DNA from: Taklimakanibacter deserti
GTDB taxonomy: Bacteria > Pseudomonadota > Alphaproteobacteria > Rhizobiales > Aestuariivirgaceae
DNA length: 64,000 nucleotides
NCBI GenBank assembly: GCA_003574785.1
Contig: QORU01000013.1
Coordinates: 124,001-188,000 of the forward strand
Direction: 5' to 3'
The position numbers and the translations under genes are program-made. Positions 8,593 through 16,995 of the stretch are shown here, piece by piece. How positions within the stretch are numbered: position 1 is the stretch's first letter; every line of letters starts with the position of its first letter. The notes below the pieces were generated by a model. That model saw only the letters and a program-made list of their open reading frames with translations, was not told where the DNA came from and made no database searches.

Positions 8593-9441
8593 TCACCCAT
8601 GGGCGCGGGCGAGAAAGCGCTGGAAATGCGACGAGGCCGGGCGCGTCATGACGCTCTTGGGATCGCCTTCCTCTTCGATCTCGCCTTGGCGCAGGAAAAT
8701 GACGCGGCTCGAGGCTTCGCGCGCAAAGCCCATCTCATGGGTGACGATGATCATCGTCCGCCCTTCCTCGGCCAGGGCGCGGATGATGGTGAGCACCTCG
8801 CCGACGAGCTCAGGGTCCAAGGCCGAGGTCGGCTCGTCGAACAGAAGCACCTCGGGCTCCATGGCAAGCGCGCGCGCAATGGCGGCGCGCTGCTGCTGGC
8901 CGCCCGACAGGAAGGCCGGATAGGTGTCCTTGCGGTCATAGAGGCCGACCTTGTCGAGCAGGGCCTCGGCCTGGGCGATCGCCGGCGCCCGGTCGATGCC
9001 CAGCACATGGACCGGGGCCTCGATGACATTCTCGAGCACGGTCATATAGGACCATAGGTTGAAGCTCTGGAAGACCATCGCCAGCTTGGCGCGCATGCGC
9101 TGGATCTGCTTCGGATCGGCGGGATATTGATCGCCATCGGGACTGAGCCTGGTCCGGATCGGCTCGCCATTGAGAGCGATCGTGCCTTGCGTCGGCGCCT
9201 CGAGGAAATTGACGCAGCGTAGAAGTGTGCTCTTGCCCGATCCGCTGGCACCAAGGATCGAGATGACGTCATGCTCATGGGCCGAGAGCGAGACGCCTTT
9301 CAGCACCTCGAGGCTGCCGAAGGATTTGTGGAGCTCACGGATCTCGAGCTTGGGCCTGCCGTCATGCCGGGCCTGGCTGAGCTCTATTGCCGTCCTTTGA
9401 TCGAACACCGGGCGTGAACCTTCCGAACACATTGCCGGCAT
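8593..9441 (-). CDS. Amino acid ABC importer ATPase (HisP/GlnQ type)
   Basis: A 282-residue cytosolic ATPase. It has Walker A GASGSGKST at residues 64-72, signature [15 protein letters not shown], Walker B LLFDEPTSALDPEL and the H-loop IVTHEMGFA. This is the HisP/ArtP pattern and fits the permeases and binding protein downstream. First gene of the minus-strand operon. The start is uncertain: ATG at 9441 or 9432 gives a 30-residue extension before the usual beginning (KLEIRELHKSFGS), and a GTG at residue 12 would shorten it. The region 9442-9566 separates it from the divergent RidA gene and should hold both promoters; I could not pick them out with confidence. Confidence 0.92.
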   Translation of the reverse strand: MPAMCSEGSRPVFDQRTAIELSQARHDGRPKLEIRELHKSFGSLEVLKGVSLSAHEHDVISILGASGSGKSTLLRCVNFLEAPTQGTIALNGEPIRTRLSPDGDQYPADPKQIQRMRAKLAMVFQSFNLWSYMTVLENVIEAPVHVLGIDRAPAIAQAEALLDKVGLYDRKDTYPAFLSGGQQQRAAIARALAMEPEVLLFDEPTSALDPELVGEVLTIIRALAEEGRTMIIVTHEMGFAREASSRVIFLRQGEIEEEGDPKSVMTRPASSHFQRFLARAHG

Positions 9442-9566
9442 GCTCCGACGGAAGCGGCGCGCCCGTCGTTCGCAAAACCGTCAAGTGAAGTTTCCGGAAG
9501 AGAGGGTTTCTCGAAGCGGGCATTTGCGGGATTTTCCCGGCATCAGCGGTCAGAAGAGGAGCGGTC

Positions 9567-9941
9567 ATGGCCAAGCAGGTTATTTCGGGAAGCGGCACTG
9601 AGGGCCTTCCCTTGTCGGAGGCGGTGCGGGCCGGCGATTTCGTGTTCGTCTCAGGGATGGTGGGCTTCGGTCCGGACGGCCGCATCGTCGAGGGCGGTAT
9701 TGCCGCCGAAACCGACCGTATCATGGCCGATGTCGCCGACATACTGAAACGGGCCGGCGCCAGCCTCGCCGATATCGTCAAGGTAAATATCTGTCTCACG
9801 GATGCAGCAGATTTCGCGGCCTTCAACGAGGCCTATGCCCGCTATTTCCGCAAAGATCCGCCGGCGCGCGTCAGCCTGGCGGCAAGCCTCACCATCAAGG
9901 CCCGTGTCGAAATGGATTTCATCGCCTATACTGGCAAATAG
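9567..9941 (+). CDS. RidA-family enamine/imine deaminase-like protein
   Basis: A 124-residue protein of the RidA/YjgF/UK114 family. RidA proteins hydrolyse reactive enamine or imine intermediates made by PLP enzymes; others act as ring-opening or deamidating steps in catabolic clusters. Conserved features are FVFVSGMVG near residue 25, PARVSLAA with Arg101 (the substrate-carboxylate arginine) and VEMDFIA with Glu115. It is the first gene of the plus-strand unit divergent from the ABC and PLP operon, so a job of clearing imines from those PLP enzymes is plausible. AGAAGAGGAG before the ATG is a strong ribosome site. Confidence 0.9.
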   Translation: MAKQVISGSGTEGLPLSEAVRAGDFVFVSGMVGFGPDGRIVEGGIAAETDRIMADVADILKRAGASLADIVKVNICLTDAADFAAFNEAYARYFRKDPPARVSLAASLTIKARVEMDFIAYTGK

Positions 9942-9966
9942 GCGAATCCAGCGATGACATGGTGCG

Positions 9967-11180
9967 ATGGCCGAGGCTCTGTTTTCCGACCTGAATGAGC
10001 TCGCGCGCTTCGGTGCGGAGAGAACGGGCGGCATCAGCCGCACGGCCTTCTCTCCCGCTTTCGTCGAGGCGCAAGCCTGGCTGTTGCAGAGAATGGCGGA
10101 TGCGGGCCTTGCGGTCAGGATCGATGCCGCCGGCAATGTCATCGGGCGCCACGGGCCGCAGGGACCCGCGGTCGTCTCAGCCTCGCATATCGACACGGTG
10201 CCGAATGGCGGCGCGCTCGATGGCGCGCTCGGCGTGATTGCGGGGCTCGAGGCGTTCCGCCGGCTGAAAGCGCGCGGCCATGCCTTCGACCGGGCGCTCG
10301 AGATCATCGCCTTCGCCGATGAGGAAGGCGAATATTTCAGCCTGTTCGGCTCGCGCGCCATGCTGGGCCTGGTGACGCCAGAAGAGATCACGGCCGCACT
10401 TGGCGGCAAAGGCAAGTCGCTGACCGAAGCTCTGCGCGAAGCGGGGCTCGATCCGACGAAGGTCGCGCATGCCCGCCGCTCGAAAAGGGATTTCCATGCC
10501 TATGTGGAATTGCATATCGAGCAGGGTCCGGTGCTGGAGCGGCTGGGCCGCTTCGTCGGCATCGTGACGAATATCGTCGGAATAGAGGTGACGGAATTCG
10601 CCTTCACCGGCCGGCCCGACCATTCCGGCACCACGCCGCTCGACATGCGCCAGGATGCGCTGCGGGCCGCGGTCGAATTCTGCAAGGCCTGCTATGACCT
10701 GGCACGGGCTGCGGATCCGGCCCTGCGGCTGAATTTCGGCGCGCTCTCCATAACGCCCAAGGCGTTGAACGTCGTGCCGGGCCGGGGGTGGTGGTGCAAC
10801 AGGAGCTTCGCCATCCCGATCCGGCTATCCTCAGCGCGGTCGCGCAAGAGAGCTGGCGCATGGCGGAGGGCTGCACCCGCAGGCTTGGCGTTTCGGCGCA
10901 GTGGAAGACGCTGTCGCGCGATGAGCCCGCTGCGATGGATCGCGACATGCAGGCGCTGCTCCATTCCTGCGCCGAAGGCTTGGGCATCGAGGTCCATGAT
11001 CTGGCCTCGGGCGCCGGCCATGACGCGCAGCTTTTCGCGACCGCCTGCCCCACCGGCATGGTGTTCGTGCAAAGCACCGGCGGCCGCAGCCACTGTCCGG
11101 AAGAAAGCTCGCCGCCTGATGCCATCAGCCAGGCGGTTGCCGTGCTGACGGAAGGCCTCGCGCGATTGACCCGCGCCTAG
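9967..11180 (+). pseudogene. M20-family N-carbamoyl-amino acid hydrolase/allantoate amidohydrolase-like, frameshifted
   Basis: The reading frame matches the AmaB/HyuC/AllC family of binuclear-metal amidohydrolases that hydrolyse N-carbamoyl amino acids or allantoate. SASHIDTVPNGG holds metal ligand His74; ADEEGEYFSLFGSRAM, ELHIEQGPVLE and PDHSGTTPLDMR follow in order. At NVVPGR the frame breaks: the family continuation (VVVQQELRHPD, then GAGHDAQ and STGGRSHCPEE to a stop at 11178-11180) is in another frame starting at 10788. The break lies in a run of five G at 10784-10788; two G too many or one too few would account for it. The original frame runs on with nonsense to 11148. Joined, the protein would be about 404 residues, near the family length of about 410. 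The dimerisation and C-terminal catalytic parts would be lost if the shift is real. Confidence 0.85.
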
Positions 11181-11202
11181 CCGCATCACTATAAGCCAAG
11201 CC

Positions 11203-11814
11203 ATGAGCAAATCGGACAAGGTGACCGTTCTCGCCGGCCGCGGCGCGGCCGTGGCGGTCGGCGAAGGCGATGAAGTCGCGATCGTCAATGTGAGCGGCAC
11301 GCAGGTCGTCGATTTCTGGTGCCTGCCTGAATCCGCGCGCCAGGAATATCTCTCGCTCGAACATTGCCGCGAGGTTCTGGGCAAGATCTATTTTGCGCCG
11401 GGCGATGTCCTGATCTCGAATCTTTATGTACCGGTCATCGATTATCGAGCGGACACGACCGGCGGCTTGCATGACACGCTGATCGCGCCCTGCAATCCCG
11501 AAATGTACCGGAAGTTCGGACGGTCCGCCGATCATCCAAGCTGTGCGGGCAATTTCTGGACGGCGGTCAAGTCCGCGGGCCTTTCCATTCCCTTCGTGCC
11601 CTCGCCCTGGAACCTGTTCATGCGCGCCAAGGTGAAGGAGGACGGCACCATCGAATATGCGCGTCCGCCCTATATTCCCGAAGGCCGCGTCACCTTGGGC
11701 ATGCGCCGCGATGCCACCATCATCGTCTCGGCCTGTCCGGATGATTGCTATCCGACAAATGGCGGCGACGGGAGTCCGCGCGACTTCGTCATCGAGATCA
11801 AGCGGGCCAGCTAA
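11203..11814 (+). CDS. DUF1989 urea carboxylase-associated family protein
   Basis: A 203-residue protein of the family called urea carboxylase-associated protein (DUF1989). Family landmarks are VNVSGTQVVDFWC near the N-terminus, HCREVLGKIYF, the CNPEMYRK region and the C-terminal CPDDCYPTNGGDGSPRDF. The conserved Cys and Asn-Gly pairs suggest a metal or small-molecule site. In other bacteria it lies beside urea carboxylase/allophanate hydrolase or guanidine genes, and some members act as amidohydrolases on carboxyguanidine-type compounds. Here it follows a carbamoylase-like gene by 22 bp, which again points to ureido nitrogen. No urea carboxylase is in the window. Confidence 0.85.
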   Translation: MSKSDKVTVLAGRGAAVAVGEGDEVAIVNVSGTQVVDFWCLPESARQEYLSLEHCREVLGKIYFAPGDVLISNLYVPVIDYRADTTGGLHDTLIAPCNPEMYRKFGRSADHPSCAGNFWTAVKSAGLSIPFVPSPWNLFMRAKVKEDGTIEYARPPYIPEGRVTLGMRRDATIIVSACPDDCYPTNGGDGSPRDFVIEIKRAS

Positions 11815-11845
11815 GCCCTCGATCGTCGCGCTCGAAGGTCAGTTG

Positions 11846-12004
11846 TTACTTGAGGGACCGATAAAAGTGACCACGCTTGGGATTTGACCAGTCGAGAAGT
11901 TCCGGAGCATCTGATGTATCGATGGCCTCATCGGGCAGTGCCGCGAGCGGCTTGAGTTCCGTTCGTTGCTCGGGCGTCAGCTCCTTAGATGTTGCCTTCT
12001 TCAT
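11846..12004 (-). CDS. Small antitoxin-like protein (BrnA/DUF4415-like C-terminal motif)
   Basis: A 52-residue protein beginning MKKATSKELTPEQ and ending DWSNPKRGHFYRSLK. The tail DTSDAPELLDWS..KRG.FY matches the ending shared by many small proteobacterial antitoxins of BrnA or related type. I recognise this by pattern, not by search. The start could also be the ATG at 12025 (59 residues, MARERKV). No toxin gene (BrnT or RelE-like) is next to it: the neighbours are DUF1989 and DeoR. It may be an orphan antitoxin or a small regulator. Convergent with the DUF1989 gene. Confidence 0.55.
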   Translation of the reverse strand: MKKATSKELTPEQRTELKPLAALPDEAIDTSDAPELLDWSNPKRGHFYRSLK

Positions 12005-12072
12005 AACTTTTCTTTCGCGCGCCATGGCTGATGATGCGGCCAACCACATATGGCATGCAGAGGGCGGCGAAG

Positions 12073-12888
12073 CTACTCGTCATTGCCGCCAGTATGGGCG
12101 ACAGTTACCTTGACGTTGAGGACGCGGAGCGCCGCCAGCTGCTCTTCATCGGCCCCGTCGTCGGTGATGACTTCCGAGATCGCCGAGATGTCGCAGAAGG
12201 CCGAGAAGGAGGGCGCGCGAAACTTCGTGCTGTCGACGAGCAGAATGGCGCGCCGGGCCGAGCGGATCATGGCACGCTTGAGAGCGGCGACTTCGAGCGA
12301 GGCATCGGTGAGGATGCGCCCGGTGATGGCATAGGCGCCGACGAGGCAGAGATCGGCATGGATGGTGCCGAAGAAGCCCTGGCCCGGTTCGCCGACCATC
12401 ATTTGCGCGCCTTGACGCACCGTGCCGCCGGGCACGATCACCCGCCAGGACGGGCACGCGGCGCAGAGGCTCGCAGCTTCGATACTGTTGGTGACCGCGG
12501 TCAGCGGGATCTGGCGCTCGGCCGCGGCGCGCACCGCCTCGAGCACGGTCGAGCCGGTGTCGAAGATGACGCTTTCGCGCGGATTGATGCGCAAGGCGGC
12601 GAGCGCGCCGATGGCGCGCTTCTGGCGGTGCTGGAGCTGCGCGTTGAGGGAGGGCTCGTGCTCGAAGGTCGCCTGCAGCGGCGGCACGAACAGCGCGCCG
12701 CCATGGGTGCGCTCGAGATAGCCGCCCTCGGTCAATTGCTCGAGATCGCGCCTTATCGTCGAGGCCGAAGCGCCGATCGCTTCGGCGAGCTCGAGGATCG
12801 AGGCGGCCCCGTCGCGGCGCAGGCGCTCGAGAATCATGGCGCGGCGCTTGGCCGGGATGATCTCAACCCGCTTCGACGGTGTTTCCAT
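12073..12888 (-). CDS. DeoR-family transcriptional regulator
   Basis: A 271-residue DeoR-type repressor. The N-terminal winged helix has the signature ASTIRRDLEQLTEGGYLER around residues 41-60 followed by THGGA. The C-terminal sugar-phosphate isomerase-like DeoRC domain senses phosphorylated sugars; FDTGSTVLEAV and LVGAYAITGRILTDASLEV belong to it. The start at 12888 has an AGGATT ribosome site and lies inside the end of the ADP-kinase-like gene (26-bp overlap), so the two are co-transcribed. The target is probably this sugar locus (12073-22309), with a phosphorylated intermediate as inducer. Confidence 0.92.
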   Translation of the reverse strand: METPSKRVEIIPAKRRAMILERLRRDGAASILELAEAIGASASTIRRDLEQLTEGGYLERTHGGALFVPPLQATFEHEPSLNAQLQHRQKRAIGALAALRINPRESVIFDTGSTVLEAVRAAAERQIPLTAVTNSIEAASLCAACPSWRVIVPGGTVRQGAQMMVGEPGQGFFGTIHADLCLVGAYAITGRILTDASLEVAALKRAMIRSARRAILLVDSTKFRAPSFSAFCDISAISEVITDDGADEEQLAALRVLNVKVTVAHTGGNDE

Positions 12889-14137
12889 GGGATAATCCTG
12901 TAGCCATGATCCTAAGGCCCAGCATCAGAAGGCAACCGCCGGTAAAGCTGTCGCCGAGGCCGACGGTCGCCTTGGGATGGGCGAGATGCGGCGCGGCGCA
13001 GGACACGAAGGACCAGGCGCCGAGCCGCGCGAAAGTGGGGAAGGGCGGGTCGGTGAAGGTCGCCTGCGCAGCGATGCTCCGGGGATAGGCCGGAACGCCA
13101 TGAGCCGCCCTGGTGCCGGCGAGAAGACAGCCCATCAACAGGGCGCGGCGTTCCTCCTCCGGATCGTCGCGCGTGACGGAGGCCGCCCAGTGATCGGCAT
13201 GCACGCAGACGCGGTCGAGATCGAGCTTCGCGCCGAGCGCGCACATGCTCTCGGCGAGATCGGGCGTTTCCGGCGTCAGTTGGATGAATTCGGAATGGCT
13301 CATGCCGAGCGAGGTGATGGCGCCCTTGAGCCGGTCGATCACCCGGTCGCGATGGCTGGGCGTGTCATAGCCTGCGAGCTCGAGATGGACCGTGGGGACG
13401 CCTGCGGCGCGCCAGTGCTCGACCATGCGCCGCACGGGGGCGATCTCAGGGTCGATCTTCTCATAGGGGATGGAGTTGAAACCCGAGATCAATCCTGCGC
13501 CGGCCCGGGGCGCAAGCTTCACGCTGAGCTCATCGAATTGCACGTCATGCTCGAGGCCCGGATCGTGGAAGCGCACGATGATGCGCGACGAGCGTTGCGG
13601 CGTGACATCGCCGATCGCCCGGCCCGCAGTATATTCGATGATGAAGATCTCGGGCTGCCTTAGGCCGCGAGGAACGATCTCGGCGGCACGCCGGGCTTGG
13701 CCGGCCTCGGCGATCAATATGTCGGGATGGACCTGCGCGAGCTTATGGGCGCTACGGTCTTCGAGCGCGATCAAGGCGGGAGCGCCGATCGCCGCCAATG
13801 ACCAGGCCGCTTGCGGACCCGTGCCGCCGAGCGCGTAAGTGATGGGCACATGCTGCGCGAGCCAGGCCGGGCCTTCCGGCCAGTCGACCCGCACTTCGCC
13901 GCCAATGCCGCGCCGGGCGCGGTCCTTCACCATCTCGCCGAAACTCCGCGCTTGCAGCGGTGCGTCGGGCGCAAAAAGCGGTCCGAGCTCATGCGCCAGG
14001 AGGCGGGCGTCGACACAGGCGCTGAGGCCGAAGAGCATGAGCGGGGCCGTCGCGGCGATGCGGGGAATGTCCCCGATGAGCTCCTGATAATGGCCGTTCC
14101 AATCCGTCACGGGTGGTGAATCTCCCTGGCCGGGCAT
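12863..14137 (-). CDS. ADP-dependent phosphofructokinase/glucokinase family protein
   Basis: A 424-residue protein that resembles the ADP-dependent sugar kinase family (ADP-PFK/GK), best known from archaea and animals, with a ribokinase-like fold. Supporting points are the near-C-terminal GLGDSFTGGCLL, whose Asp at about residue 396 would be the catalytic base; LGGTGPQAAWSLAAIG for sugar binding; and LISGFNSI and VHLELAGYDTP in the middle. Length is close to the archaeal 450 residues. Nucleotide preference (ADP versus ATP) cannot be read. A GTG at 14110 preceded by GGGAGATT is an alternative start. It is upstream of the DeoR gene and divergent from the aldolase-like gene, suggesting kinase then aldolase on a ketose phosphate. 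Confidence 0.7.
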   Translation of the reverse strand: MPGQGDSPPVTDWNGHYQELIGDIPRIAATAPLMLFGLSACVDARLLAHELGPLFAPDAPLQARSFGEMVKDRARRGIGGEVRVDWPEGPAWLAQHVPITYALGGTGPQAAWSLAAIGAPALIALEDRSAHKLAQVHPDILIAEAGQARRAAEIVPRGLRQPEIFIIEYTAGRAIGDVTPQRSSRIIVRFHDPGLEHDVQFDELSVKLAPRAGAGLISGFNSIPYEKIDPEIAPVRRMVEHWRAAGVPTVHLELAGYDTPSHRDRVIDRLKGAITSLGMSHSEFIQLTPETPDLAESMCALGAKLDLDRVCVHADHWAASVTRDDPEEERRALLMGCLLAGTRAAHGVPAYPRSIAAQATFTDPPFPTFARLGAWSFVSCAAPHLAHPKATVGLGDSFTGGCLLMLGLRIMATGLSHGNTVEAG

Positions 14138-14155
14138 AGAGGATCATATTCAAAC

Positions 14156-14268
14156 ATCTGTCAACAGATTGAAACATTTTGGAAGATTTGCCTCGCTATT
14201 TATGTAGCTATTTCAATACGATACATAACAACGCGATTTTCCAGGTGATAGATGTTGGAATCTGTTGA
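14156..14268. promoter_or_regulatory. Divergent promoter region with ATCTGT-CA-ACAGAT palindrome and distal inverted copy
   Basis: Between the ADP-kinase-like and aldolase-like genes the sequence is clearly AT-richer than its surroundings. It holds a 14-bp palindrome ATCTGTCAACAGAT at 14156-14169. The decamer TCAACAGATT (14161-14170) recurs inverted as AATCTGTTGA at 14259-14268, about 98 bp away. This is what a repressor that loops DNA would use, and the DeoR-family protein encoded nearby is the obvious candidate. No binding data exist; this is symmetry only. Confidence 0.45.
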
Positions 14269-14330
14269 TATTTATTGCTCATTTCTGCCTCGGGTGATAT
14301 GGAAGCCCATCGGCACCTTGGAGATGGGAC

Positions 14331-15377
14331 ATGACGACGAAGCTGGATGAAAAACTGGCGCGCATAAGAGCCGGCAAATACAAGCGCTCGGATTTCATCA
14401 TCGCCGATGCCAAGGATGGCGACATGGGTGCGGGCGTTCTCGGCGCCGCCCCCAAGCGCGGCCCCGACGGCACGCGTCTCAGGGGCAAGACCCGTGTCGA
14501 ATTCCTCGACGACATCGAGGCCATCGTGAAGCAGGGCATCGTCGATGTCATGCTGGTCTCGGCCTCCAATCTCGAATTGCTGCATGAGCGGGGCGTCTTC
14601 AAGAAGAGCAAGGTGAAACCCGCGATCCGCGCCAATGACACGACCGATTGCTGGGGGCTCATCCGCCACGGCACCTATCACAAGGAGGCCTCGCGCCCCT
14701 TCCGCACCGCGAGCATTCCGCGGGTGATGTACAATGCGACGGCGCCGGTCAAGGGTGCCAGGAAGATCTACGGCACCGATCTCGGCCTCTATTCCATCAC
14801 CATGATGAACGACGTCGATGCCGATCTGCGCACGCTCGAAGCCTTTGCCGCCTTCCGCCAGGAGGCGGCCGCCAACGGCTTCAAGTATTTCCTCGAAGTG
14901 TTCAATCCGAATGTGCCGCACACCATGGAGCGCGAGCATCTCGGCGAATATATCAATGACTGCATCCTGCGCTGCCTCGCCGCCGTCATGAAGGCGGACC
15001 GGCCGCAATTCCTGAAGATCGTCTATAACGGCCCCAAGGCGCTGGAAGAGCTCGCAACCTATGATCCGAGCCTGGTCATCGGCATCCTCGGCGGCGGCAC
15101 CGGCACCAACCGCGACACCTTCGAATTGCTGCATCAGGCCGAGCGCTATGGTGCCCGCGTGGCGCTGTTCGGCCGCAAGATCAACCAGGCGGAAGCGCCG
15201 CTGAAAATCCTCACTTTCATGCGCCAGGTCACCGACGGCACGCTCTCGCCCGATGAGGCGGTGCGCGCCTATCACGGCGAATTGCAGAAGCTGGGGCTCA
15301 AGCCTTTCCGCTCGCTCGAGGAGGATCGGGTCGTGACCGAAGAGCCGCTCAAGAAGGCGATGCTCAAGGCCGCTTAA
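14331..15377 (+). CDS. Class I (Schiff-base) aldolase-like TIM-barrel protein
   Basis: A 348-residue protein with features of the DeoC/LacD/FbaB class I aldolase superfamily. PQFLKIVYNG places Lys229 on a late barrel strand where the Schiff-base lysine sits in LacD. GILGGGTGTNRDTF at about residue 252 and ARVALFGRKI form the phosphate-binding loops on the last two strands. VDVMLVSASNLELL and FKYFLEVFNPNVP are other strand ends. I infer cleavage of a ketose (bis)phosphate but cannot give the substrate. GGAGATGGG provides the ribosome site. It is divergent from the ADP-kinase-like gene and followed by a strong bidirectional terminator. Confidence 0.65.
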   Translation: MTTKLDEKLARIRAGKYKRSDFIIADAKDGDMGAGVLGAAPKRGPDGTRLRGKTRVEFLDDIEAIVKQGIVDVMLVSASNLELLHERGVFKKSKVKPAIRANDTTDCWGLIRHGTYHKEASRPFRTASIPRVMYNATAPVKGARKIYGTDLGLYSITMMNDVDADLRTLEAFAAFRQEAAANGFKYFLEVFNPNVPHTMEREHLGEYINDCILRCLAAVMKADRPQFLKIVYNGPKALEELATYDPSLVIGILGGGTGTNRDTFELLHQAERYGARVALFGRKINQAEAPLKILTFMRQVTDGTLSPDEAVRAYHGELQKLGLKPFRSLEEDRVVTEEPLKKAMLKAA

Positions 15378-15407
15378 TCAAGAAGAAGTGCGAGTACTCC
15401 CTGGACT

Positions 15408-15439
15408 GCGCCGGGTCTGACCGCCCGGCGCTTCTTTTT
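15408..15439. terminator. Rho-independent terminator between convergent genes
   Basis: Perfect 8-bp GC stem GCGCCGGG (15408-15415) / CCCGGCGC (15424-15431), loop of 8, followed by TTCTTTTT. It ends the aldolase-like transcript and could also stop the convergent FGGY kinase transcript, whose stop codon is two bases on. Confidence 0.85.
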
Positions 15440-15440
15440 G

Positions 15441-16991
15441 TCATGTGCGGTCACGAAACGCCGCGAGCGCGTCATGGGTGGCGGTGAGCGTCGGCGGCAG
15501 CTTTGCATAGACGGTGCGATAAAGCTCTTCATAGCGCTCCATCCATGAAGGCTCAGGCTCGACGATCCTGACCTTGCCCAGCCCTTCCGTCATCTCTTTC
15601 TGCGCTTCCTCGATGGAAGAGAAGACGCCGGCACCCAGTCCGCCCAATATCGCGGCGCTGAGGCAGGTCGCCTCGCTGAGCGGTGTCACTTCGAGCGGCC
15701 GGCCATAGACGCTGGCCTTGATCTTCATCATGAGGTCGTTGCGGGTACCCCCGCCGATGACGCGGATGCGGGTAATCGCATTGACGCCCGGTACCGCGCT
15801 CAGATAATCGAGCTCGAGGCGGGTATAGAGGCAGAGGCCTTCGAGCACGCTGCGGAACAGGGCACCCGCCCCGCTGTCGCCGGTGATGCCGATGAAGGCG
15901 CCGCGCGCATGGGGATTGGGATAGGGCTGATCGCCGCCGCGCAACTGCGGCAGGAAGACGAGACCGTTGCTGCCGGGCGGAAGCTTCTCGGCTTGCGCGA
16001 TCAGGCTGTCATAGCTTTCGCCGCCCGTCTGCTGGCGGAACCATTCGATGGCGCCGCCCGAGGTGGTGAGCCCGCACATGAGCGCATAGCGGGGCGTGCC
16101 GAGATGGAGCAGGCTTTGCTGATTGCCGCCCTGGCGCAGGAGGTCATGGAAGATGGGACGGTCATTCGCGAGGATCAGGCCCTCGGCGGTGCCCATGCTG
16201 TCGAGCAATATGCCGGGCGCGTTGGTGTCGGCCGCGACGGTGCTGATGACATGGTCATGCCCGCCGCCCGACACGGCCAAGCCCTCCGGCAGTCCGGTCT
16301 CCGCGGCAGCGGCCTTGTGCACGCGGCCTACCATCGCGCCATTGCCGACGAGCGGCGCGAAGAGCGAAGGATCGATATCGAGCTTGCGCAGGAGATCGTC
16401 CGCCCATGTGCCGCGCTCGAGGTCGAGCGCATTGGTGCGGGACGCAAGCGTATAATCGGTGCGCGCCTCGCCGGTCAGGCGGAAGGCGACCCAATCCGCC
16501 ATATTGAGCCAGGTGCGTGCCCTGGCGAAGATTTCCGGATGGGTGCGCCGCCACCACAGGATCTTGGCAAGGCTGAAACTGTGGGAGGCGGTGACCCCGC
16601 TGGTCCTGAAGATGAGCTCATCGCCGAGCCGCTCGCGCAGCATCTCGCCATCGCCGACGGTGCGGCCGCAATACCAGGCGATGATGGGGCCGAGCTCCAG
16701 GCCAGCTTTGTCGATGAGGACGCCCGCCTCGCCCATGCTGCCGGTGGCAAAACCCCGGATGGTGCCATGGGCCTTGGCGGCTTGGGTGAGCCGCGACAAG
16801 ACTTCGGCGACGGTCTGCCAGAGCTCCTGCGGATGATATTCGGCCCATCCGGCTTGCGGGAAATGCGTCGGCGTGGGCAGGGCGGCCTCGGCCAGGATGC
16901 GGCCCTTGAGATCGATGGCGACGGCGCGGACGCGGCCGGTGCCGAGATCGAGGCTCGCCAGCAAGGGGGCCTTGCCGCCGGGCACGCCCAA
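15441..16991 (-). CDS. FGGY-family carbohydrate kinase
   Basis: A 516-residue sugar or polyol kinase of the FGGY family (actin-like ATPase fold). ASLDLGTGRVRAVAID is the N-terminal phosphate-1 motif, SGGGHDHVIS the central Asp-containing motif, and VIGGGTRNDLMMKIKASV with PLEVTPLSEATCLSAA is the C-terminal FGGY signature region. The substrate is not predictable: xylulose, erythritol, ribulose and other polyols all occur in the family. The start codon is TTG at 16991 (GTG at 16985 is possible), four bases after the permease stop. It is the last gene of the MalEFG-type operon, so it should phosphorylate the imported compound or its oxidised product. Confidence 0.88.
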   Translation of the reverse strand: MGVPGGKAPLLASLDLGTGRVRAVAIDLKGRILAEAALPTPTHFPQAGWAEYHPQELWQTVAEVLSRLTQAAKAHGTIRGFATGSMGEAGVLIDKAGLELGPIIAWYCGRTVGDGEMLRERLGDELIFRTSGVTASHSFSLAKILWWRRTHPEIFARARTWLNMADWVAFRLTGEARTDYTLASRTNALDLERGTWADDLLRKLDIDPSLFAPLVGNGAMVGRVHKAAAAETGLPEGLAVSGGGHDHVISTVAADTNAPGILLDSMGTAEGLILANDRPIFHDLLRQGGNQQSLLHLGTPRYALMCGLTTSGGAIEWFRQQTGGESYDSLIAQAEKLPPGSNGLVFLPQLRGGDQPYPNPHARGAFIGITGDSGAGALFRSVLEGLCLYTRLELDYLSAVPGVNAITRIRVIGGGTRNDLMMKIKASVYGRPLEVTPLSEATCLSAAILGGLGAGVFSSIEEAQKEMTEGLGKVRIVEPEPSWMERYEELYRTVYAKLPPTLTATHDALAAFRDRT

Positions 16992-16995
16992 GCGG

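Noticed and set aside
11149..11180. Separate small gene starting at GTG 10788
   Set aside because: The segment 10788-11180 is the C-terminal half of the M20 hydrolase, not an independent gene.
2721..11814. Horizontally acquired catabolic island with att sites
   Set aside because: No tRNA, integrase, direct flanking repeats or clear shift in base composition was seen.
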